Assembly: GCA_910584115.1 (NCBI GenBank)
Contig: CAJTYN010000058.1
Coordinates: 2,165 to 16,537, forward strand
DNA length: 14,373 nt
From: an uncultured Lachnospiraceae bacterium
GTDB taxonomy: Bacteria; Bacillota; Clostridia; Lachnospirales; Lachnospiraceae
Direction of reading: 5' to 3'
Made by a program: the position numbers and the translations under genes. This document shows positions 6,566 through 12,708 of the stretch, piece by piece. The notes below the pieces were generated by a model. That model made no database searches and was not told the origin of the DNA. It saw only the letters and a list, made by a program, of their open reading frames with translations. The first letter of the stretch is position 1, and the number at the start of each line of letters is the position of its first letter.

Positions 6566-7630
6566 CTATTTTAGGACTCCTTTCTTACTCTTGCGTTTTT
6601 TCAGTACGACCACCGCTGTGACCAGTCCGGCCGCGGCGGCTGCAGCGATGCCTATGGACGCTGCCAGAGGAAGTCCTTTCTTGACCACCTTATCCAACTG
6701 GATGTCGCTGGCCGGGACCTCTTCCTCGTCCAGGTCTTTCAGGTCCTGACTCGCCAAGGGGACATCCTGATCCCCGATCTCCTCAAGGGGCGCCGCTGCC
6801 TCTTCGTCGGCCGCAGCTTCCTCGGGAGCCGCCTCCTCTTCTTCCGGGGCTGTCTCCTCGTCGGCTGTCCCGGCTGTCTCAGTCGTCTCCGTGGTCCCGG
6901 TTGGCGCGGTCGTCTGGACGGTCGTGGGCGCTCCGGGCACCAGTTCCGTGATCGTTGAGGTGACCGTCCCCGGAGTCCCTACCTGGCGTGTGACCACTTC
7001 TGTGCTCACAGGTGCATAGACGAATGTAAATACATTTTCCGCCTCGTTGGCCTTTAATGTCTTGGTCAGCGCCGCCACTTCCGGTTCATATCCCTCTACG
7101 TAACGGTACGCGACCACGGGCTTATCGCCTACGCTGCCGTAATACGTCTCCGATGGAGACAGCTCATTCCCGGCGGCATCCTGGTAGCTGACCGTATAGG
7201 CGACCATATTTCCCCGCACGCCATAGGCCACTACATAATCTTCATCTCGCTCCACGTCGAAGATCTTCGTCGCCATCTTGTTGTCCCAGCCGCTCTGACG
7301 GACGCCTTTCACATAGTAGCGGCCCTCGTCCAGCTTCAGGGAATCGGTCCCCAGATCGATGCTGATCCGGTCTTTCTCCACGAGGCCGCTGACCGTGATC
7401 ATCCCTTTGGCGATCTTCACCTGGCTCTCGTCCGTATTTCCGCTCTTTCTGTGGTCCACACTCAATTTTACCGCGTCGGTGAATGTGCCCTGGTCGCCCG
7501 CGTAGATATTGACCGTGTATGTGTATCCTTTTTCCGCCGCCTGCACGCTCTCTGGGGCAAAACAGGCCAGCAGGCAGGCCGAAGCCAGGATCGTCAGGAG
7601 CTTCCTGCCCATCGTCTCTTTTCCTCTCAT
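6566..7630 (-). CDS. Membrane-anchored surface protein with MucBP-like domain and Thr/Glu-rich stalk
   Basis: This 354-residue exported protein is of unknown role. It has a signal peptide (about 1-31, ending SVQAA), a N-terminal domain of about 110 residues that I do not recognise, and then a MucBP-like module (about 142-206: AYTVSYQDAAGNEL, then YVEGYEP and a final FTFVYAP). A low-complexity Thr-rich, then Glu/Ala-rich, stalk covers about 208-300. A C-terminal membrane helix (about 319-343) ends in the basic tail KKRKSKKGVLK. There is no LPxTG or QTGD motif before the helix, so it is probably membrane-anchored rather than wall-linked. Its ATG at 7630 overlaps the previous stop by four bases and has AGGAGG nine bases upstream. 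MucBP-like repeats occur in adhesins, and the place in a pilus operon suggests a surface adhesin or fibre base protein. That is inference. Confidence 0.8.
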   Translation of the reverse strand: MRGKETMGRKLLTILASACLLACFAPESVQAAEKGYTYTVNIYAGDQGTFTDAVKLSVDHRKSGNTDESQVKIAKGMITVSGLVEKDRISIDLGTDSLKLDEGRYYVKGVRQSGWDNKMATKIFDVERDEDYVVAYGVRGNMVAYTVSYQDAAGNELSPSETYYGSVGDKPVVAYRYVEGYEPEVAALTKTLKANEAENVFTFVYAPVSTEVVTRQVGTPGTVTSTITELVPGAPTTVQTTAPTGTTETTETAGTADEETAPEEEEAAPEEAAADEEAAAPLEEIGDQDVPLASQDLKDLDEEEVPASDIQLDKVVKKGLPLAASIGIAAAAAAGLVTAVVVLKKRKSKKGVLK

Positions 7631-8469
7631 CCCTGGCTCCCTCCTTTCCCATCCGTTCCCTCCGGATCTGCGCCGCGCCGTTTTAAAGACATGATCCCTA
7701 AGACCAGGAGCACGATCCCGGCCGCCAGCGCCGCCGCGCAGTAGGGCAGAATCTGGGTGGGGTCGCCAGTCTGTACGCTGCGCGCGATGACGGCCCTGGG
7801 CGTATCCGGATCCAGGATCTGGCTCACTGTCCGGCGCACCGTGTTGGTGATCGTCCGCGGCGTGGGGGTGACTGTGACCTCCGTGCTCCGGGCGTCGTTT
7901 TCCACGGCAAAGTTCATCTGCAGTCTGGCCAGTGTATCCTGATAGTCGTTGCCCTGGCTCTCTCCGTCCAGCCCGACTGTCAGGAAGACCTTCCCGCTCT
8001 GGCCGTTTTCCAGGGTATCCAGGAAGAAATAGTCTTCCAGGGAGCCTGTGGCCTGCTTGAGGCCCTCCCCGGCTCCTTTTGGGGCGTCCTCGCCGCCGAC
8101 GGCTTCATTGCTGAATAAGATATCCTCCGCGCCCTGGGGATCCGTGTACGTCAGCCGATAGGTATACGCCCCGCCGGAGGCTGTATCTACCTCGTCTTCC
8201 AGCGTCTCTATGACCTTGTTGGACATGTACCAGCCCGTGGCCCGGCTGCTGGAATTTTTCAGGGCGATCTGCAGGCGTACGCTGTCCCCAGGCTGGATGC
8301 TGGAGATCTCCTCGGCCATCTCGGCGGTGCTGACATTGCTGCCCATCTTGCTGCCGTCGAAAGTCACCTGCCAGTTTTTCGAACTCATATGGTCTTCCGC
8401 AAGGACCGGCAGTGCCGTACCCAGGCTCAGAGCCGCCGCCATCATCAGGCAAAATATCCTCTTCCTCAA
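7627..8469 (-). CDS. Secreted surface protein with QTGD-type C-terminal sorting signal
   Basis: This 280-residue protein has a signal peptide (1-24, ending PVLA before EDHM) and an ectodomain of about 180 residues. The ectodomain carries LQIALKNSSSRATGWYMSNK (67-86) and AYTYRLTYTDPQG, features that recur in surface proteins next to sipW genes in Clostridia. A short Thr/Pro linker (195-215) follows, then QTGD (233-236), a hydrophobic segment (242-260) and a basic KRRG tail. The order motif, helix, positive tail is that of a sortase sorting signal, with QTGD in place of LPxTG. It may be joined to the wall by a sortase outside the window or by one of the two class C enzymes here. The start is the TTG at 8469 with GGGAGG about nine bases upstream. 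It lies 16 bases after the preceding gene and overlaps the next by four. Confidence 0.82.
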   Translation of the reverse strand: MRKRIFCLMMAAALSLGTALPVLAEDHMSSKNWQVTFDGSKMGSNVSTAEMAEEISSIQPGDSVRLQIALKNSSSRATGWYMSNKVIETLEDEVDTASGGAYTYRLTYTDPQGAEDILFSNEAVGGEDAPKGAGEGLKQATGSLEDYFFLDTLENGQSGKVFLTVGLDGESQGNDYQDTLARLQMNFAVENDARSTEVTVTPTPRTITNTVRRTVSQILDPDTPRAVIARSVQTGDPTQILPYCAAALAAGIVLLVLGIMSLKRRGADPEGTDGKGGSQG

Positions 8470-8485
8470 TTCTTGGCACCTCCCA

Positions 8486-9241
8486 TCACTGCTGCAGACT
8501 CAAGGTCCCGTCCGCCGCCACATCCACATCCACGCCCCAGGCGCTCTTGATGGCCTCCCGGGCGTTGTGTGTCTGCACGGCATCTACCTCCGCTGTCAGG
8601 TTAAAACGATAGTCGTCATAGGCATACTTGGTCGTAGTCGTCTTGTAGTCCCCGTTTACTGAGACGGTCGTCTCGGCCTTCTCGGCGATCTGCGGGCTGA
8701 TCGTCAGCGTGCTGCTCAAGTCGGGACTCTGGCTCCCTGCGGGGAGGATCCTGGTGTAATAGTACACGGTGCGCTCCGCCGTGGAGGCTTTCTCATCCTC
8801 GATCCATCCCGACCCGGCATTTACGGGAAGCTGGATCAATGTGGGGGACAGCGCCCTGTCTTTCTCGCCTTTTTCATTTCGCCAGTCTTTATAGAGGGTC
8901 ACGCGGACATATGTGTCGATGTCGCCGCTGTTTTCCACATTCAGTCTTTCCTCGTAGCCTTTCCCCGGCAGAGCCTTTTCCCTGCCGTTCTGGAAATATC
9001 CCAAGAGTTCTCCTGTCTCCTCGTTCCATTCTCCGTCGCCCTCGTAGTCCCGGTAGCTGACACGCTCGCCGTTTTCCAGCAGGCTGACCCCGATGCTGGA
9101 GATCGTCATCTGCGCGGAATACACGTCGCTGACATAATTCAGCGCCGCCTGGGCGCTCCCCAAGGTGCTCAGCGCCAGCAGAAGGGCCGCCGCCGAGAGG
9201 AGGAATACAGGCTTTCGCAAAAAATCTATGATCTTCTTCAT
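8486..9241 (-). CDS. TasA-like / SipW-dependent-type secreted protein (larger form)
   Basis: This 251-residue exported protein has a signal peptide (about 1-32, ending GSAQAAL) that leads straight into a predicted beta-sandwich. The segment NVENSGDIDTYVRVTLYKDW (101-120) matches the repeated N-x-G-x-x-D-x-Y-V-R-V pattern of TasA/CalY-type fibre and matrix proteins. The C-terminal segment VQTHNAREAIKSAWGVDV is characteristic of the clostridial members. There is no membrane helix or sorting signal at the C-terminus, so the mature product is secreted or assembled. The ATG at 9241 has GAGGGGG close upstream. It lies between a smaller relative and the QTGD surface protein, with a SipW-type peptidase at the end of the operon. 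I infer that it is a fibre subunit or accessory cleaved by that peptidase. Family assignment is by motif memory and moderately secure. Confidence 0.78.
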   Translation of the reverse strand: MKKIIDFLRKPVFLLSAAALLLALSTLGSAQAALNYVSDVYSAQMTISSIGVSLLENGERVSYRDYEGDGEWNEETGELLGYFQNGREKALPGKGYEERLNVENSGDIDTYVRVTLYKDWRNEKGEKDRALSPTLIQLPVNAGSGWIEDEKASTAERTVYYYTRILPAGSQSPDLSSTLTISPQIAEKAETTVSVNGDYKTTTTKYAYDDYRFNLTAEVDAVQTHNAREAIKSAWGVDVDVAADGTLSLQQ

Positions 9242-9254
9242 GTCGTCCCCCTCT

Positions 9255-9752
9255 CTAACCTTCCCGGACCGTGTCCATGATCACATCCCAGTCCGCGTAG
9301 GGCGCGCCGCTCTCATCATACAGCACGGGTGTGCTCTCCTGGACCACGATCACGTTGAAATCCTGTTCACTGCCCATCGTGTCGATCGTCACCACCAGTT
9401 CATCCGGCGTGGCCGTGCCGGGAGCTACGACATTTTCATAATGATAGTAGCCGCCCTCGCCCAGCGTCCAGCCGCTGCCTTCGACCGTCAGCCCGCGCTG
9501 GTACGTCTCCCCGGCGAAGATCTTGACCCGAACGAAACAGTCCCGCTCTCCCGTGTTGGCCACGGTGATGTGCTTCGACCGCTCTCCGAATGTCTCGTTC
9601 GGCTCCGTCTGTGTAAATCCGAGGCTCACCTGCGCGCCTCCGGAGGCCGTGGCGTTGGTGGTAAAATAAGCCATGGCGTTCCCCGCTGTCACACTCCCGG
9701 CCAGCAGGAGGGCCGCCCCTGCCAGACAGAGGCTCTTCTTTCTAAATCTCAT
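9255..9752 (-). CDS. SipW-dependent-type secreted protein (small TasA/CalY-like)
   Basis: This 165-residue protein has a typical SipW-type signal peptide: MRFRKKS, a hydrophobic core, then AGNAMAYFTTNATASGG, where cleavage just before or within AYF is expected. The mature part carries KHITVANTGERDCFVRVKIF (60-79), the same N-x-G-x-x-D-x-(Y/F)-V-R-V pattern as its larger neighbour. It ends with YDESGAPYADWDVIMD, as in related clostridial proteins. It has no C-terminal anchor. I chose the ATG at 9752 because AGGAGG lies nine bases upstream. An ATG at 9773 is in frame, overlaps the previous stop by four bases and would add seven basic residues. It is likely a fibre-forming or matrix subunit in the TasA/camelysin group, matured by the operon's SipW enzyme. 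The presence of one Cys (residue 72) in the conserved motif is unusual. Confidence 0.8.
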   Translation of the reverse strand: MRFRKKSLCLAGAALLLAGSVTAGNAMAYFTTNATASGGAQVSLGFTQTEPNETFGERSKHITVANTGERDCFVRVKIFAGETYQRGLTVEGSGWTLGEGGYYHYENVVAPGTATPDELVVTIDTMGSEQDFNVIVVQESTPVLYDESGAPYADWDVIMDTVREG

Positions 9753-9769
9753 CCCTCTTCCCCTCCTTC

Positions 9770-10741
9770 TCATTCCTGTCCGCTCTGCGTGCTGTCTGTC
9801 ATCTGTACGGGATCGTTCCAGATCCCATCGCCCCTGTAGGTGTAGTGGTTCACGATGCTGGAACCGGTGTTGGGGCTTCCGCTGTAGGTGTTCCCGAATC
9901 TGGCGCTGGCCGTATCGTCCGCTATGATCTCAGCCGTCTGCACATCGTCCCCGACGACCTGGTAGCTGGCTCCCGCATATACTTCCCTCACGGTCACCTG
10001 TGCGCCTGCGGGGATCCCGTCTGCCGTGACGGTCTTCCTGCCCGCCTCGTCAAAGACCAGGGATACCGCGTCGCTGTACACCACTTCTCCATCCAGGAGA
10101 GCTTCCACCGTGAAGATGCATGTGGCTCCGCCCAGGGTGGCGTTGTAGTCGTCCAGGTTCTTTTCGATTGCCAGGCTCCCGTAGCGGATCTGCTGTTCCG
10201 GTTTTAACGCCGACTCCACGTCGTACACCCACTCGTCCGACCCTGTGGCCGCGTAGTAATTTCCGGGCAGGGCGAGCAGATAGGGGATGAAGTCGTATGT
10301 ATACCGCGCCGTCTGCACGGATCCGGCCTCCACCAGATACATCCCCGCTCCCAGACCGTCGACCTGGGCCGTCCCCTCTCGGATCTCCGTGGACGCAGCC
10401 GGCGCGGCCGTTCCTTTATCCTGGGATGCCTGCGCGGCCATCCGCGCCCATTCCTCCGCCGTCGTCTCACTGTCCACAGCCGAGAGATCCAGTCCCGTGA
10501 AGCTCTCAAGCGGCGTATACCGCCCGTCCACGCCCACGCTGGCCACCCGGTAAAGGCTCACCGGGATGGTCAGGGCTTCCAGTTCACTATACTGTCCGTC
10601 CAGCTTAAACGTCACGCCGCAGGCCCTCTCCGTATCGATGCCGCCCGCGCCATAGACGCCCGGGACGGCCAGCAGTAAGACCAGGAGCACGCTTGCCAGG
10701 ACAGCCGCCCAGACATTTCGGTCTTTAAACCCTTTTCTCAT
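9770..10741 (-). CDS. Pilin-like secreted protein lacking a cell-wall sorting signal
   Basis: This 323-residue protein has an N-terminal hydrophobic signal (about 9-31) followed by a SpaA-type N-terminal pilin domain (IPVSLYRVASVGVDGRY). Next comes a pilin-box-like segment, WVYDVESALKPE (171-182), in which Lys180 occupies the place used by sortases for cross-linking. After that is a beta-domain resembling DUF5979-type Cna/B repeats (about 188-285: CIFTVEALLDGEVVYSDAV, VREVYAG, then ARFGNTY). It then ends with SGSPNTGSS and a polar tail NHYTYRGDGIWNDPVQ, with no hydrophobic helix or basic tail. SPNTG looks like a degenerate LPNTG. Without an anchor it could be a tip subunit, a secreted partner, or a remnant of a pilin. 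The ATG at 10741 overlaps the sortase stop by four bases; its own ribosome site is modest, so translational coupling is likely. Confidence 0.8.
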   Translation of the reverse strand: MRKGFKDRNVWAAVLASVLLVLLLAVPGVYGAGGIDTERACGVTFKLDGQYSELEALTIPVSLYRVASVGVDGRYTPLESFTGLDLSAVDSETTAEEWARMAAQASQDKGTAAPAASTEIREGTAQVDGLGAGMYLVEAGSVQTARYTYDFIPYLLALPGNYYAATGSDEWVYDVESALKPEQQIRYGSLAIEKNLDDYNATLGGATCIFTVEALLDGEVVYSDAVSLVFDEAGRKTVTADGIPAGAQVTVREVYAGASYQVVGDDVQTAEIIADDTASARFGNTYSGSPNTGSSIVNHYTYRGDGIWNDPVQMTDSTQSGQE

Positions 10742-11607
10742 TTCTTCCCACCCTCTCTCTTATTCCTGTTAAATACGGCTCTCATGATACATATGATCAG
10801 CAATGTCAGGCACAGCCCGATGATCAGATAAAACATATAGTAATCCCGCACCGCCCGCAGCATGGTATCCGCAGGGGACTCTTCCTCCTCGCCGTTATAC
10901 GGGACCCGATGCCCCCGGACCAGCAGGCGATGGCTGTTCACGCCATAGGGCGTGCAGGTAAAGAGTGTCACCTGGTCTTCGCCCGCCTGGATCTGGAGCG
11001 CCTCCGCCAGCGTCTCGGCATCGTCCTTATCCACCATGGGCAGGATCTGGTCCGTCTGGTAGGCCAGCACCTGATCCAGTATATGCAGGTAAAACTGGTC
11101 GCCCCGCTCCATCTGGTCGACGTCGGTGAAGAGCCTGGCGCTGGGCAGTCCCCGGTGCGCCGCCAGCACACTGTGGGTGCTCTCGCCGCCGATGGGCAGC
11201 TTCGTGCCGCTCAGGTGCCCGACTCCGGTCTGGAGGACTTCATCCCCTGTGCCGTGGTAGACGGCCAGGCGGACATCGATCTTCGGGATGGTCAGGTAAC
11301 CCATCACGCCATCGCCGCCCACATTGAGGACTTTCCAGTAGTCTGTGTCTTCCAATTCCCGGCTCTCCTGCCCAAAGACATCGCCGTATACGTTGTTGCG
11401 CTCCAGCGTCGCGTTGAAGTCGCGGGCCGCTTTCCATTCTTTTTCAAAATCCTCCGGCTCCATCCGGCTGACCGCTCCCTCGTAGTCGCTGATCAGCCTG
11501 TTCTGCCTGTAGTTGTTCCATTGGTCGGCGATGGTGGGATAGGCCAGGATCCCGAAGCCCGCCAGGAACAGCAGCCCGAAGAAGACCGCCGATATCTTCC
11601 GTCTCAT
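10738..11607 (-). CDS. srtC: Class C (pilin-polymerising) sortase, second copy
   Basis: This 289-residue membrane-anchored transpeptidase joins pilin subunits covalently. It has an N-terminal membrane segment (4-24), the YRQNRLISDYEGAV segment typical of the class, and the catalytic core with His151 (AAHRGLPSARLF), Cys218 (TLFTCTPYGVNSHR) and Arg227. A C-terminal membrane helix (about 257-278) gives the usual two-anchor class C topology. The N-terminal lid, which in this class normally carries a DPF/DPW motif, has GDVFG (75-79), so the proline is replaced. It is a tandem paralogue of the preceding sortase, with long stretches of near-identical DNA around the Cys motif. It starts at the ATG at 11607, 15 bases after the first sortase's stop. 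No strong ribosome site sits at the proper distance (an AGGAGG is about 25 bases upstream), which points to coupled or weaker translation. Confidence 0.95.
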   Translation of the reverse strand: MRRKISAVFFGLLFLAGFGILAYPTIADQWNNYRQNRLISDYEGAVSRMEPEDFEKEWKAARDFNATLERNNVYGDVFGQESRELEDTDYWKVLNVGGDGVMGYLTIPKIDVRLAVYHGTGDEVLQTGVGHLSGTKLPIGGESTHSVLAAHRGLPSARLFTDVDQMERGDQFYLHILDQVLAYQTDQILPMVDKDDAETLAEALQIQAGEDQVTLFTCTPYGVNSHRLLVRGHRVPYNGEEEESPADTMLRAVRDYYMFYLIIGLCLTLLIICIMRAVFNRNKREGGKK

Positions 11608-11622
11608 AACTCACTCATGGCT

Positions 11623-12603
11623 TCACTCACCGCCTCCTGACTGTTCTTCCTCCGGATCTGATCCCGGCTCCTGTTCCGGTCCTGCTTCCTGTCCCAGCGG
11701 TCCTCCGCTCCCTCCGGCCTGCTCCTGCGGTTCCCGGACATGCAGCCGCGCGGCCGCTCTCTTCCTCCTTACTTCCCTCCGGTAGAGGATCAGTATGAAT
11801 ACCCCGGTGACCGCCAGGCCCACCAGCACCCAGAGGAGATAGCTGGTATGGGGGCTGACTCCGATCAGGGATGTGGGCGCCTCCTCGTCTTCTACCTCTT
11901 CATAAGGGATCCGATGTCCCCGGACTAAGAGACGGTGGCTGTTCACGCCGTAGGGCGTGCAGGTGAGGAGCGTCACCAGGTCCTGCCCGGGCTCCACCCG
12001 CAGATCGTCTGTCTGATCCGGCTCCACCACGGAGATCTTATCCACCTGGTAGCAGAGCACGTCGTCCAGTATGTAGAGGAGGAAGCTGTCGCCTTCTTCC
12101 AGTCTGTCCAGGTCTGTGAACAGTGTGGCGCTGGGCAGTCCTCTGTGGGCGGAGATCACCGCGTGGGTGTCCGGCCCGCCCGCCGGGAGAGAACTGCCTT
12201 CCAGATGGCCCGCCGCCGTCTGGAGCACTTCCTCGTCCGTGGTGTGGAAGATCGGGATCTTGACATTGATCTTCGGGATCCGCACGTACCCCATCATCCC
12301 GTCCCCTGTCAGGTTCAGGCAGCTCATGTACTCTGTGTCCGCCTCTCCATTTTCCGCATTGGCGAATGAATCGGGGAGGATGCTGGGAAGGAGGGCGGCG
12401 TTGTAGCTCTTTGCCCGCGCCCACTCGGCCTCGTAGTCGATCTGCCCCGCCGCTTCCTTCGCGGCGACGGCGCCCTCGTAGTCGGAGAGCAGTTTCGACT
12501 GCCTGTAGTCATTCCATTGGTTTGCTGCAAATGGGTACAGCAGCAAGGACAAGCCGGCTAAAAACAGTATGCCAAATAATATCGCTGAAAGTCTCTTTTT
12601 CAT
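11623..12603 (-). CDS. srtC: Class C (pilin-polymerising) sortase, first copy, with long acidic tail
   Basis: This 326-residue class C sortase probably polymerises the backbone pilin encoded just upstream. It has TM1 at 4-24, then SKLLSDYEGAV, and the catalytic residues His153 (SAHRGLPSATLF), Cys215 (TLLTCTPYGVNSHR) and Arg224. The second membrane helix is at about 255-274. In the lid region LPDSF (76-80) stands where a DPF/DPW-like motif is expected. After the second helix comes a tail of about 50 residues: basic first (RREVRRKRAAAR), then rich in Glu, Gly and Pro. That tail is absent from the second copy and is longer than I expect for the class. The ATG at 12603 has GGAG about seven bases upstream. 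It is separated from the pilin gene by a 105-base gap holding a probable attenuating terminator, so its level should be well below that of the pilin. Confidence 0.95.
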   Translation of the reverse strand: MKKRLSAILFGILFLAGLSLLLYPFAANQWNDYRQSKLLSDYEGAVAAKEAAGQIDYEAEWARAKSYNAALLPSILPDSFANAENGEADTEYMSCLNLTGDGMMGYVRIPKINVKIPIFHTTDEEVLQTAAGHLEGSSLPAGGPDTHAVISAHRGLPSATLFTDLDRLEEGDSFLLYILDDVLCYQVDKISVVEPDQTDDLRVEPGQDLVTLLTCTPYGVNSHRLLVRGHRIPYEEVEDEEAPTSLIGVSPHTSYLLWVLVGLAVTGVFILILYRREVRRKRAAARLHVREPQEQAGGSGGPLGQEAGPEQEPGSDPEEEQSGGGE

Positions 12604-12644
12604 CTGACCTCTCCTTGTTGTTGTCGTATCTGTGGATTTTGGGT

Positions 12645-12674
12645 AAAAGGCCAGGGCGGGGCTGCCGCCCTGGC
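12645..12674 (-). terminator. Partial terminator/attenuator between pilin and sortase genes
   Basis: On the minus strand GCCAGGGCGG and CCGCCCTGGC form a perfect ten-pair stem with a five-base loop, followed by CTTTT. The T-run is short, so some read-through is expected. This would give much backbone pilin and less of the downstream assembly enzymes, a common layout in pilus operons. Confidence 0.75.
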
Positions 12675-12708
12675 TGTCGGATGTATGTTCTGATCTGTTA
12701 TGTTCCGT

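Noticed and set aside
9165..9839. Plus-strand open frame of 224 codons across the TasA-like genes
   Set aside because: It has no ribosome site and overlaps two supported minus-strand genes and their boundary.
11607..11621. Tiny open frame ATGAGTGAGTTATGA overlapping the second sortase start
   Set aside because: It encodes only four residues (MSEL). It might act as a coupling leader, but nothing beyond the chance overlap of its stop with the ATG supports it.
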